A stretch of DNA of 64,000 nucleotides from Thioclava electrotropha (GTDB lineage: Bacteria; Pseudomonadota; Alphaproteobacteria; Rhodobacterales; Rhodobacteraceae): assembly GCF_002085925.2 (NCBI RefSeq), contig NZ_CP053562.1:3671501-3735500 (forward strand), written 5' to 3'. Within the stretch, counting starts at the first letter, position 1, and every line of letters starts with the position of its first letter. Shown one piece after another: positions 1 through 8,183 of the stretch. The notes beneath the pieces were generated by a model. The model did no database searches. It was not told the origin of the DNA and saw only the letters and a list, made by a program, of their open reading frames with translations. The translations under genes and the position numbers were made by a program.

Positions 1-270
1 CCGATCTACGAGGTCGAGGGCGTGATGCATTACTGCGTGGCCAACATGCCCGGCGCGGTCGCACGCACCGCGACCCTCGCCCTGTCGAACGCGACGCAGC
101 CGTTCCTGCTCGCGCTGGCCGACAAGGGATGGGAGCGCGCCTGCGCCGAGGATCCGCATCTGGCCGCGGGCCTCAACGTCCATGCGGGCAAGGTGACCTA
201 CAAGGCTGTGGCCGAAGCGCTCGACCTGCCGCTCGATGCGCCGGACGCGGTGAAGCACGCAGCCGAATAA
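1..270 (+). CDS. ald: Alanine dehydrogenase, C-terminal part (5' end outside window)
   Basis: The reading frame is open from base 1 and ends at a TAA at 268-270, giving 89 residues. The segment YCVANMPGAVARTAT followed by LSNATQPF is the highly conserved C-terminal part of NAD-dependent alanine dehydrogenase, which interconverts alanine with pyruvate and ammonia. The catalytic and most of the NAD-binding residues lie upstream, off the window, so only the family can be assigned. A strong hairpin follows within 25 bases of the stop, so this is the last gene of its transcript. Confidence 0.9.
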   Translation, partial: PIYEVEGVMHYCVANMPGAVARTATLALSNATQPFLLALADKGWERACAEDPHLAAGLNVHAGKVTYKAVAEALDLPLDAPDAVKHAAE

Positions 271-293
271 GGGCCGCCCCGCCCCACGAACGA

Positions 294-321
294 AACGGCC
301 CGGAGCTTTGCCCGGGCCGTT
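294..321. terminator. Hairpin terminator between ald and mscL
   Basis: Arms AACGGCCCGG (294-303) and CCGGGCCGTT (312-321) pair perfectly around an 8-base loop. The hairpin lies between two convergent genes and could serve both. There is no long T run, only TTCTC after the right arm. Confidence 0.75.
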
Positions 322-363
322 CTCATATCTGTCTGCGACGTCCGCCCGCGAGGCCCCGCGCCG

Positions 364-792
364 TCACTTCCGAAGCGCGTCGCGGATCTCGAGGAGCACG
401 TCGAGCTGGCTCGGCCCGGTTTCCACCGCGGGCGCGACATCGTCGGGCTTCTCCGCCGCGGCCTTCACGCGGTTGACCATTTTCACCAGCATGAAGACGA
501 CGAAGGCGATGATGAGGAAGTTGATCACTGCCATCACGAAGGCCCCATAGGCGAAGATCGACGCCCCCGATTTGCGCGCCTCGTCAAGGCTTGCCCCTGC
601 GGGAACCTCGCCGGAGAGCACGGCATAATTATTGGTGAAGTCGACCCCGCCCGTGAACAGGCCGATGATCGGGTTGATGATGTCGCCGACCAGCGACGTG
701 ACGATCGCGGTGAAGGCCGCGCCGATGATGATGCCAACCGCCATGTCCATGACATTGCCCTTGGCGATGAAATCCTTGAATTCCTGAATCAT
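364..792 (-). CDS. mscL: Large-conductance mechanosensitive channel MscL
   Basis: 142 residues, the usual MscL size (about 130-150). The amphipathic N-terminus [20 protein letters not shown] runs straight into TM1 ([17 protein letters not shown]); the periplasmic loop has the FTGGVDF signature; TM2 is around residues 77-103, followed by a charged C-terminal helix ([13 protein letters not shown]). The start at 792 was chosen because it gives the canonical N-terminus and has AGAGGG just upstream; the reading frame extends further but that extension resembles no MscL. The channel opens under membrane tension during hypo-osmotic shock. It converges on ald across a hairpin. Confidence 0.95.
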   Translation of the reverse strand: MIQEFKDFIAKGNVMDMAVGIIIGAAFTAIVTSLVGDIINPIIGLFTGGVDFTNNYAVLSGEVPAGASLDEARKSGASIFAYGAFVMAVINFLIIAFVVFMLVKMVNRVKAAAEKPDDVAPAVETGPSQLDVLLEIRDALRK

Positions 793-905
793 TTCAGACC
801 CTCTTTCCGATGCGCCTTTTGCGCCGCAACAGGCTAGCACGATCTTCGGGTCTGCATAGCTTCCAACGCGGGGCATAGCGGGCCGTATCAAGACGGGATC
901 GCGGC

Positions 906-1568
906 TCAGCAAAGTCTCCGTCGCGCATCCTCGACAAGGCGGCGGGCGACCTGAGCCGCCGTGGTCCCCGTATCACCTCCGCGGCGAGGCGAGAGAGGCG
1001 ATGCGACCGGCAAGGCCGCGAAGCCGTCGCTGAGACGTGCGCGGGCCTCCTGCCGGGCGATATCGGCGATGGCTTCCGCATCGAAACGCAGCGCCTGCTG
1101 GATTTGCTCTGCCGCGTCCTCGCACGGCCCTGCCCCGACGCGGCTACACGCCCAGGCACAGCCGAAATGATCGGGCATCTGAGAAATGTTGCGCAGGCGG
1201 CGTTGTGCGGCGCGGATGCGATCGCAGGCCGCGTCGCGCTGATCGGCGCGCAGGGAAAGCTCCAGCGGCAATGTCTCTGCCAGAGTCACCCGCTCTTCCT
1301 GCAGCCCTTCGGCCGCCGCACGCAGGGCCGCTGCCGTGTCCGGCTCGGCCGTTTCCGCATCCTCAAAGCAACCCGAAATCATCTCGTCCAGAAACGCGAC
1401 CCGGTGACGCGCGATCAGGTCGGCCGCCTCGGCAAAAGCGAGATCGGAGACCGCCTGCCGCAACTCTTCCAACGCGCGGTCGACGGCGCAATCGCCCGGC
1501 CCGTGCAGCGCAGTCAACGCACGCTGTTCAAGCGCGATCGACGTAGCTCCGTATTCCTGTCCAACCAT
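906..1568 (-). CDS. Conserved-looking hypothetical protein
   Basis: 220 residues from an ATG with AGAAAGGGA eight bases upstream; an in-frame ATG at 1595 is a less well supported alternative. No known domain is recognised. The protein is largely helical and rich in Ala, Arg and Glu, with a Cys cluster in the second half ([19 protein letters not shown]) and an arginine-rich C-terminus. It has no signal peptide or membrane segment. It is in line with suhB (transcribed the same way, 104 bases downstream of the suhB stop) but a shared transcript is only a guess. Codon use resembles the neighbours, which supports a real gene. Confidence 0.6.
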   Translation of the reverse strand: MVGQEYGATSIALEQRALTALHGPGDCAVDRALEELRQAVSDLAFAEAADLIARHRVAFLDEMISGCFEDAETAEPDTAAALRAAAEGLQEERVTLAETLPLELSLRADQRDAACDRIRAAQRRLRNISQMPDHFGCAWACSRVGAGPCEDAAEQIQQALRFDAEAIADIARQEARARLSDGFAALPVASPLSPRRGGDTGTTAAQVARRLVEDARRRLC

Positions 1569-1672
1569 GGCGGCATCCCTTTCTGGTAACCGCATCAGGC
1601 TGGCACAACGGAATGAACGAAAGGTGAACCTTCGTCCGCCTTTCGCCGCCACATCTAAATTTCAGAGATATC

Positions 1673-2464
1673 TCAGTCGCTTGACCGAAGCGCTTTCGTG
1701 AGGGCCGGGAACATTTCGGCATTCGACGCGATCACCGAGCCCGATTCGAGAACGCCGCGCCCTTCGCGCACGGCTTCCACGAAACCGCCCGCTTCCTTCA
1801 CGAGGAGCATGCCCGCAGCCACGTCCCACGCGTTCAGCCCGCGCTCCCAATAGCCCTCGTAGCGGCCCGCCGCGACATAGGCCAGATCGAGCGAGGCCGC
1901 ACCCCAGCGCCGGACGCCCGCGCATTGCGGCATCAGCTTGGCAAGGTCCTTCAGCGTCGCCGGAAGCGTCGATTTGCCGCCGAAGGGCACGCCGGTCGCG
2001 AAGACCGATTCGATCATCTTGTGACGGCCCGATACGCGCAGACGGGTGTCGTTCATGAAAGCGCCGAGGCCCTTCTCGGCGAAATACATCTCGTCTTTCG
2101 CCGCGTCGAAGACCACGGCTGCGATGATTTCGCCCTTATGCTCCAGCGCGATCGAGATCGCCCAATGCGGCAGGCCGTGCAGGAAGTTCGTGGTGCCGTC
2201 GAGCGGGTCGACGATCCAGCGGCGGGTCGGGTCGTCGCCCGCCTCTTCGCCGGTTTCTTCGCCGATCCAGCCATAGGAGGGGCGCGCGCCGCGCAGCTCG
2301 TCCTTGATGATCTTCTCGGATTCGCGGTCGGCCTTCGAGACGAAATCGCCCGGGCCCTTCGAGGAGACCTGAAGGTTCTCGACCTCGCGGAAATCCTTGA
2401 CCAGCGAGCGGCCTGCCTTGCGGGCGGCCTTGATCATCAGGTTGAGGTTTGCGCTGCCTTGCAT
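1673..2464 (-). CDS. suhB: Inositol monophosphatase family protein (SuhB)
   Basis: 263 residues, full family length. The metal-binding motifs are all present: GEETGEE (about residues 68-74), DPLDGTTNF (about 86-94, the Asp-Pro-Leu-Asp-Gly-Thr motif) and WDVAAG near residue 217. The enzyme uses Mg2+ to dephosphorylate inositol-1-phosphate or related sugar phosphates; in E. coli SuhB also acts in ribosomal RNA antitermination. Start at 2464 with GGAG seven bases upstream. Not obviously in an operon; the next gene upstream (metR) ends more than 200 bases away. Confidence 0.92.
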   Translation of the reverse strand: MQGSANLNLMIKAARKAGRSLVKDFREVENLQVSSKGPGDFVSKADRESEKIIKDELRGARPSYGWIGEETGEEAGDDPTRRWIVDPLDGTTNFLHGLPHWAISIALEHKGEIIAAVVFDAAKDEMYFAEKGLGAFMNDTRLRVSGRHKMIESVFATGVPFGGKSTLPATLKDLAKLMPQCAGVRRWGAASLDLAYVAAGRYEGYWERGLNAWDVAAGMLLVKEAGGFVEAVREGRGVLESGSVIASNAEMFPALTKALRSSD

Positions 2465-2675
2465 CTCTGGGCTCCTTCGCGTTTCAAGCGGTCGCCTTAC
2501 AGGGGTTGCGTGGAAAATCCAAGACCTTTGGCGCGTCAGGCAAACTGAGGAGGGGCTCTGCCCCGCTCGCTGCCAGCCCTCCGCTTGCGCTCCGGGCGTT
2601 CGGTGGAGCGTCCTTCCACTGGAAGGCCGGCATTTTCCGCCTCACCCCCTGGGATATTTCGGTCGAGAAGAAGGG

Positions 2676-3581
2676 TCAGGCGCGTTGCAGCTTCACCGGT
2701 TCGGTGCGCGCAAGCCGCAGGAAATGCGCCATGAAGGGCTGGGTGGCATCTTCGGAGCGCGTCGCGGCATAGAGCCGCTTGGTCAGCCCGTGTTCGGTCA
2801 CCGGCTTGGTGATGTAATCGGGCTGGTATTTCACTTCGCGAAGCACCCAGTCGGGCAGCACCGCAACACCGCGATTCGAGGCGACCAGCATCAGGATCAC
2901 CGCCGTCAGCTCCACCTGCCGCACGGCTTTCGGCTCGACCCGGGCGGGCGTCAGAAGCTGCGTGAAGATATCCGAGCGGCCCCGGTCGATCGGATAGGTG
3001 ATCAGCGTCTGATCCGCGAAATCCTGCGCCTCGATATAGGGCTTCGCGGCCAGCGGAGAATTCGCGGCGGCGATGAAGGTCGGCGCATAGTCGAAAAGCG
3101 GATTGAAGGTGACGCCGTCGATCTTCTCAGGGTCCGAGGAGATCACCAGATCGACCTCTTCGCGGCTCAGCGCGGGCAAGGCGTTGAAGGCCAGACCGGG
3201 CCGAATATCCACGTCGATATCGGGCCAGGCGTGGCGGAAGCGCTCCAATACCGGGAACAGCCAGTCGAAACAGGCGTGGCACTCGATCGCGATATGCAGG
3301 CGCCCCGCGCGACCCGATCGCAACGCGTCGAACTCGGCCTCTGTCGCGGCGATCTCGGGCAGGATGCGTTCGGCCAGCCGCAGCAGCTTCTGCCCCGCCG
3401 CCGACAGCTTCAGCGGTTTCGAGCGGCGCACGAACAGCTCCACCCCGGTCTGGTCCTCCAGCCCTTTGATTTGGTGCGACAGCGCCGATTGTGTTATGTG
3501 CAGCACGTCCGCTGCCTTCGCGAGCCCCCCGGCATCGTGAATCGCCTTGATTGTGCGCAGGTGACGGAACTCGAGATGCAT
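2676..3581 (-). CDS. metR: LysR-type regulator of methionine genes (MetR)
   Basis: 301 residues, typical of LysR proteins. The N-terminal winged HTH (FRHLRTIKAIHDAGGLAKAA then HITQSALSHQIKGLE) is followed by a substrate-binding-type effector domain containing IECHACFDWLFP, characteristic of MetR. The reading frame stays open upstream through the whole antisense of metF, but the ATG at 3581 gives the standard LysR start and sits at the edge of the divergent intergenic region. MetR uses homocysteine as co-effector to activate methionine synthesis genes; the divergent partner metF is the expected target. The 93-base intergenic region holds an 8-base dyad that suits a LysR operator. Confidence 0.93.
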   Translation of the reverse strand: MHLEFRHLRTIKAIHDAGGLAKAADVLHITQSALSHQIKGLEDQTGVELFVRRSKPLKLSAAGQKLLRLAERILPEIAATEAEFDALRSGRAGRLHIAIECHACFDWLFPVLERFRHAWPDIDVDIRPGLAFNALPALSREEVDLVISSDPEKIDGVTFNPLFDYAPTFIAAANSPLAAKPYIEAQDFADQTLITYPIDRGRSDIFTQLLTPARVEPKAVRQVELTAVILMLVASNRGVAVLPDWVLREVKYQPDYITKPVTEHGLTKRLYAATRSEDATQPFMAHFLRLARTEPVKLQRA

Positions 3582-3592
3582 CTTGTTGTTAC

Positions 3593-3620
3593 ACTCATAA
3601 CGATTTTGAAGATTATGAGT
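3593..3620. promoter_or_regulatory. Candidate MetR operator (inverted repeat) between metR and metF
   Basis: ACTCATAA (3593-3600) and TTATGAGT (3613-3620) form a perfect 8-base inverted repeat with a 12-base spacer, centred 68 bases before the metF start and 25 bases before the metR start. The position and the T-N-A flavour of the dyad suit a LysR-type recognition site controlling both genes. Assignment to MetR is inference from position. Confidence 0.6.
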
Positions 3621-3674
3621 TTGTCTCACAAAGCCCGATCTGGCACAAGAGAGCGAACGAAAGGACAGATTCCC

Positions 3675-4541
3675 ATGACGACGCCCAAGGTCAGCTTCGA
3701 ATTTTTCCCGCCGAAGACGCTCGATGCGTCGTTCCGGCTGTGGGAAACCGCGCAGGTTCTGGCACCGCTGAAACCCGAGTTCACCTCCGTGACCTACGGG
3801 GCGGGTGGCACGACGCGCAAGCTGACCCATGAGGCGGTCGGCACGATCCACAAGAATTACGGCCTCAATGTCGCCGCCCACCTGACCTGCGTGGAAGCGA
3901 CCAAGGCCGAGACGATGGAGATCGTGGACGCCTATGCCGAGGTTGGCGTCACCGAGATCGTGGCGCTGCGGGGCGATCCGCCGCAGGGCGCCAAGCATTT
4001 CACGCCGCATCCCGAGGGCTTCGCCTCTTCGGTCGAGCTGATCGAGGCGCTGGCCGAGGATGGCCGCTTCACGATCCGCGCGGGCGCCTATCCCGAGCCG
4101 CATCCCGACGCCGCCGACAATATGGCCGACGTGCGCTGGCTCAAGCGCAAGGTCGAGGCGGGCGCGACCTCGGCGATCACCCAGTTCTTCTTCGAGCCCG
4201 AGACCTTCTTCCGCTTCCGCGACGCCTGCGAGCGCGAAGGGATCGACGCGAAGATCATCCCCGGCATCCTGCCGATCCAGTCGTGGAACGGCGCCAAGAA
4301 ATTCGCGCAAAGCTGCGGCACCTCCATCCCCGCATGGGTCGAGGAAGCCTTCGAGGCCGCGATCCGCGACGGGCGCGAGCATCTTCTGGCGACCGCGCTG
4401 TGCACCGAGCTGTGCGACAAGCTGATCGAGGGCGGCGTGGAAGACCTGCATTTCTACACGCTCAACCGCCCCGGCCTGACCCGCGACGTCTGCCACGCGC
4501 TGGGTGTGACGCCCGACACGGTGCTGGAGAAAGTGGCCTGA
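3675..4541 (+). CDS. metF: Methylenetetrahydrofolate reductase (MetF)
   Basis: 288 residues, the size of bacterial MetF. It is a TIM-barrel FAD enzyme reducing 5,10-methylene-THF to 5-methyl-THF, the methyl donor for methionine synthase. Seen: the N-terminal SFEFFPPKT with the catalytic Glu region, VTYGAGGT, LRGDPP (FAD/NADH loop), GAYPEPHP, and TQFFF. Start at 3675 preceded by AAAGGACAG. A long frame extends upstream, but it runs through metR antisense and is not coding. Divergent from metR with a dyad between them; followed by a terminator. Confidence 0.96.
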   Translation: MTTPKVSFEFFPPKTLDASFRLWETAQVLAPLKPEFTSVTYGAGGTTRKLTHEAVGTIHKNYGLNVAAHLTCVEATKAETMEIVDAYAEVGVTEIVALRGDPPQGAKHFTPHPEGFASSVELIEALAEDGRFTIRAGAYPEPHPDAADNMADVRWLKRKVEAGATSAITQFFFEPETFFRFRDACEREGIDAKIIPGILPIQSWNGAKKFAQSCGTSIPAWVEEAFEAAIRDGREHLLATALCTELCDKLIEGGVEDLHFYTLNRPGLTRDVCHALGVTPDTVLEKVA

Positions 4542-4567
4542 AAGGGCACCCAAATGGATTGAACGGA

Positions 4568-4590
4568 GGGGCCCGGCTGGGCCCCTTTTT
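4568..4590. terminator. Rho-independent terminator after metF
   Basis: GGGGCCC and GGGCCCC (4568-4574 and 4579-4585) form a stem with a GGCT loop, followed directly by TTTTTCTTT. Classic intrinsic terminator for metF. Confidence 0.9.
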
Positions 4591-4616
4591 CTTTGGCGGC
4601 GGGCGGCCTCACCGTG

Positions 4617-5549
4617 TCAGTCGAAGGAAATGGGCGACTGCTTGGCTCGGTTGACGTTGAGAGTGAAAACATCCGGCCGGGCGTAATGACCACTAACATC
4701 GAATTTGCGGCGTGAAGCCCTGGCGGCATCCACGTCCACCGTCGCGACCAGCAGCCCCTTTTCCTTCCTCATCGGGCCCGCGTGCAAACTGCCGAAGGGT
4801 TTGTAGACCACCGCATCCCCGGGATTGATCCACTCGTTGTCGTCAGGGAAAAGCTCGTCACGATAGGGGAGATCCGCGGGCACGTCGCTTGCCTCGAGCG
4901 ACGTGGCGCAGCCGAGAACCCAACATCCGCCTTCGCGCGCGATATGCTGCATTGTCGCCAGCCAGGTATCGCCGCTGTCCCAGGTCGGTGCACAATAGAT
5001 GTCGATATTCTGGGCATAGAGCGCGAACCGCGCCAGCGGCATGTAGTTTTCCCAGCATATCAGGGCGCCCACACGCCCGACTGCGGTCTCAACGACCTTG
5101 AGGGTCGAGCCGTCTCCGAACCCCCAGACCATACGCTCGGGGTTTGTCGGCATCAGCTTTCGATGGTTGTTCAGAAGGGTCCCGTCGGCGTCGATGATCG
5201 CTGCGCTGTTTAAAAGCGTGCTGCCGCTGACCGCCCCATCCACCTCCTGATGGCCCATCACGACCACCATCGAATGCTCTTTTGCCGCTTCCTTTATCGG
5301 CGCAAGCTCGTCTTTGCTGAGATCGATCGAATTGGCCTGCGAAAGCGCGAAGAGATCGTCGGTCTTCTTCATCCCTGCCCCCGGCGGGAGCCGCCAGACG
5401 AAAGTGGGGTAGCCCGGCAACCATGTCTCGGGAAACACGATCAGTCGGCACGCCTGAGAAGCCGCCTCGGCGACCAGTTCGACCGCTCGCTCCAGAGACG
5501 CCGTCTTGTTCATGTAGACCGGCGGTTGCTGTACGATAGCAATTTGCAT
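4617..5549 (-). CDS. Nitrilase family carbon-nitrogen hydrolase
   Basis: 310 residues, full nitrilase-branch size. The catalytic triad can be placed: Glu in FPETWLPGYP, Lys in HRKLMPT and Cys in ALICWENYMP. These signatures mark true nitrilases (nitrile to carboxylate plus ammonia) or close cyanide/aliphatic nitrile hydrolases rather than amidases. The start at 5549 was chosen for GGGAGGA seven to ten bases upstream and for the N-terminus MQIAIVQQPPV, where family members begin. It is monocistronic as seen and converges on metF. The natural substrate cannot be told. Confidence 0.88.
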   Translation of the reverse strand: MQIAIVQQPPVYMNKTASLERAVELVAEAASQACRLIVFPETWLPGYPTFVWRLPPGAGMKKTDDLFALSQANSIDLSKDELAPIKEAAKEHSMVVVMGHQEVDGAVSGSTLLNSAAIIDADGTLLNNHRKLMPTNPERMVWGFGDGSTLKVVETAVGRVGALICWENYMPLARFALYAQNIDIYCAPTWDSGDTWLATMQHIAREGGCWVLGCATSLEASDVPADLPYRDELFPDDNEWINPGDAVVYKPFGSLHAGPMRKEKGLLVATVDVDAARASRRKFDVSGHYARPDVFTLNVNRAKQSPISFD

Positions 5550-5697
5550 GAGATCGTCCTCCCAATGGCTGTTCGGCGCGCGGCCATCAAAACGGAAGAC
5601 GGTCAAGACGCCCCACTCCGTCCGCGGAGTGAGGCTCGAGAATAGCACAAGACGGCCCATCCACCGGAGAAAACCCTCAAACACCCTTGGAGCAACG

Positions 5698-6150
5698 TCA
5701 GAGCCGAGGCACAGAGAAAATCAGTCCACGGACGATCTCTTTCCCATCGACATCAATGCGACAGACAGCTTCGAACCGGGCGTTCGCGATCTGGCGCTTG
5801 AATTCCTCTGGGGTTCTTTCAAGTTCATCTCTTTCTAAAGCCGTTGGCTTCTTGCACCAAGACCAAGCCTCTTCGAACCAAGGCTCAACCTCGAGCGGAA
5901 AACCCAAGTACCTACGATCTCGATTTGCAGTTGCCAAATTTCGAAAAAATTTCGGTGGTGTGTAGTCAGCCTCGTTGGAAATATCCGCGTCTAGAATGAT
6001 CGCACGTAGACCATTGTCGGAAGACAGCGTGTATGCTCCGTCGGGTAGGTCTGGCAGGCTGAAGTAGCCTTTTCGATAGAAAGTGTAAGTAAGCGAAGCC
6101 GCATATACGACGATCAAGATAATTGTTACTCTAAAAACCCACTTCTTCAT
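5698..6150 (-). CDS. Hypothetical protein with one N-terminal membrane anchor
   Basis: 150 residues. A Lys-Lys start leads into a single hydrophobic segment (VTIILIVVYAASLTYTF), so the rest is likely periplasmic or membrane-anchored; no lipobox is seen. The remainder (GYFSLPDLPDGAYTLSSDNG and beyond) matches nothing I recognise. The gene is visibly richer in A and T than its neighbours, which suggests recent acquisition. It ends about 150 bases from the start of the nitrilase gene on the same strand, with no evident link. Confidence 0.65.
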   Translation of the reverse strand: MKKWVFRVTIILIVVYAASLTYTFYRKGYFSLPDLPDGAYTLSSDNGLRAIILDADISNEADYTPPKFFRNLATANRDRRYLGFPLEVEPWFEEAWSWCKKPTALERDELERTPEEFKRQIANARFEAVCRIDVDGKEIVRGLIFSVPRL

Positions 6151-6379
6151 GACGATCCTGACGTTAATGGGCTTTTTTAATTTATAGCTTTTCTTACAGG
6201 AACGTAGTCAAGCCGATCTGCTCTCAAATGAATACGTCGCCGCGCCATCAAGGCGCGCCGCGCCTCGCGATGCTGGCTCCGAGGGCAATGCCGCCCATTG
6301 TGGCGCGGATCGCAAACGCTCCCCCTTCCCTTTCCGGCCCATCGCGATAGCTTGTCGCCCGACCCAACAGGAGCCAGAC

Positions 6380-6871
6380 ATGCCCGACCAATATTTTGCC
6401 GAAGGACCCGACGATTTCCTCCCGCTCGAGGAGGTCCTCTCGATGTCGGGGCTAGACTACGTCCGCAAGATGGTCACCGGCGACGTCCCCTCCCCCACCG
6501 TGCAGAAGCTGATGGCGTACCGGATCACCGAGGCCGAGGAAGGCCGCGTCACCTGTCGCGGCACGCCGGGGCATCCGCAGACCAACGGCTATGGCGGCAT
6601 TCATGGCGGCTGGTATGCGATGATGCTCGATACGGTCATGACCTGCTCGGTGATCACCGGACTGAAGAAGGGTCAGACGCAGACGACGCTCGAATTCAAG
6701 GTGAACCTGATCCGCGCGATCAAGCCCGGCACCGAGGTGATCGGCGTAGGCCAGCTCGATCATATCGGGCGTTCAACTGGCGTCGCGCGGGGTGAGATCC
6801 GGGGCGCCGAGGATGGACGCCTCTACGCGACCGGCACCGCCACCTGTTTCGTCATGACGCCCGAGGTCTGA
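6380..6871 (+). CDS. PaaI-type hotdog thioesterase
   Basis: 163 residues. The hotdog-fold thioesterase signature is GYGGIHGGWYAMMLDTVMTCSV (the HGG turn followed by the long helix with an acidic residue), with TTLEFKVNLIRAIKPGTEV and the C-terminal strand GRLYATGTATCFVM. Such proteins hydrolyse acyl- or aryl-CoA thioesters; the substrate cannot be set here. ATG at 6380 follows AGGAG. Its last 99 bases overlap, on the opposite strand, the 3' end of the DUF2235 gene. Confidence 0.87.
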   Translation: MPDQYFAEGPDDFLPLEEVLSMSGLDYVRKMVTGDVPSPTVQKLMAYRITEAEEGRVTCRGTPGHPQTNGYGGIHGGWYAMMLDTVMTCSVITGLKKGQTQTTLEFKVNLIRAIKPGTEVIGVGQLDHIGRSTGVARGEIRGAEDGRLYATGTATCFVMTPEV

Positions 6872-7993
6872 GGCCGGCGCGGAGCCGCGCGCGAGGCGGC
6901 GGATTTCGGGGCGCAGGATGCGCGGTCGGAAAATCGCGCGCGAGCCTTCGGGCAAGACGACGCTCTCATGCAGCCCCTCGGAGGGGTCGCGACCGACGAC
7001 ACGCGGCGCACGCAGCCAGAACAGCTTGCCCCAGCCGGTCCATGTGCCGACGGATGGCGCATTCGGATCGCGCGGAAACTCCGCCTGCCAGCCGGGCGGC
7101 AGACTCAGCCCCAGCGACTCGGCGCGTTCCAGCATCCACACGAGCGGGATATTGGCGAGCGGGCGGGCATCGCCGAAATGGCCCAGCATCCCGCCGATAT
7201 CGCCATGCGCGCCGCGAAACCAGCGCTGCTCGATCCGGGTCGCGGGAGGATCTGCCTCCGAGGCCCCCTCGTCGCTTTCCCACACCAACGGCTCCAGCAC
7301 CGAGCGCCGCTCGTCGAGCGCGAGCGCCTGAAACCCATGGCGCACATGATCGCTCAGGTGGTGATCGTGAAACCGCACGCGCTCTTCGCTGACGATCCAG
7401 AAGAACGGCACGCGGATGCCCAGCGCCTGCACCGTGTCGAACGCGCCGACCATCTCGATCTCGACATTCTCGTGGCATAGGCTGTTGCGGAAGCTTTGCA
7501 GGATGTCCGCGGGGGTCTCTTCCTCGTAATGGCGCCAGGCGAGGCGGGTGTTCCGCTCGATCGCATGTTCCGGGCGCAAGAGGCCGATCCGCCCGATCAT
7601 CCCCGCCAGCGAGCGCGCCGCGAAGGCGCCCCGAGAATAGCCGATCAGGAAAATCCGGTCGCCCGGACGGTAGCGCATCGCGAGCCAGCCATAGGCGCGC
7701 GAGATCTGCTGGTTCACGCCCCAGCCGAACCAGACATCCGACATGTCGTGCCAGTCCCGCCAGCGCAGCCCGCGCCCGTAATAGACCGACACTTTCGGCG
7801 CCGCCCGGCGCAGGAAGCGATAGATCAGCCCAATCGAGGTGAGGCGGTCGGGCCGCAGCGAGCCGAGCGTCCCGTCGAGCAGCACAACATGATCCACCGG
7901 CCCACGGCCTGCACCAGCTGCCGCGCGCGCCTCGGCCCGTTCCGGGCTGCGGCGACGCAGGGCAGAGATCACACGCTCGAAGAGACCGCGCAT
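6773..7993 (-). CDS. DUF2235 alpha/beta-hydrolase domain protein
   Basis: 406 residues from an ATG at 7993 with GAGGAGCG upstream; the frame could start upstream at 8065 but that has no ribosome site. The nucleophile elbow GYSRGAFAARSLAGMIG and the earlier VVLLDGTLGS mark the DUF2235 family (related to Tle1-type phospholipases). Downstream, AFDTVQALGIRVPFF and RWFRGAHGDIGG supply the likely catalytic Asp and His. No secretion signal is seen and no type VI genes are adjacent, so a toxin role is not supported. The C-terminal 33 codons are read from the antisense of the thioesterase gene and look like a lost-stop extension. Confidence 0.85.
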   Translation of the reverse strand: MRGLFERVISALRRRSPERAEARAAAGAGRGPVDHVVLLDGTLGSLRPDRLTSIGLIYRFLRRAAPKVSVYYGRGLRWRDWHDMSDVWFGWGVNQQISRAYGWLAMRYRPGDRIFLIGYSRGAFAARSLAGMIGRIGLLRPEHAIERNTRLAWRHYEEETPADILQSFRNSLCHENVEIEMVGAFDTVQALGIRVPFFWIVSEERVRFHDHHLSDHVRHGFQALALDERRSVLEPLVWESDEGASEADPPATRIEQRWFRGAHGDIGGMLGHFGDARPLANIPLVWMLERAESLGLSLPPGWQAEFPRDPNAPSVGTWTGWGKLFWLRAPRVVGRDPSEGLHESVVLPEGSRAIFRPRILRPEIRRLARGSAPASDLGRHDETGGGAGRVEASILGAPDLTPRDAS

Positions 7994-8183
7994 ATCAGCG
8001 CTCCTCAGATAAGTTGGGCTTATACTATCCAATGTAGGATAAGTTTCTCTTATCTTCAGGGGCAATCGCGGCAGTTTGTTGACCCGATCGTGCCCGCCGC
8101 GCTTTTTGGACCGGCGCGCACGGGGTTTTCCTTGTCGCCTGCGCGGGCTAAACAGCCCTCAAGCCGAGCCAAGGATGCCTGAC

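Noticed and set aside
2397..3674. Upstream extension of the metF frame
   Set aside because: Covers metR antisense; family start and ribosome site are at 3675.
3582..4553. Upstream extension of the metR frame
   Set aside because: Antisense of metF; the LysR N-terminus starts at 3581.
6773..7993. DUF2235 protein as a type VI effector
   Set aside because: No VgrG, PAAR or immunity gene adjacent and no export signal.
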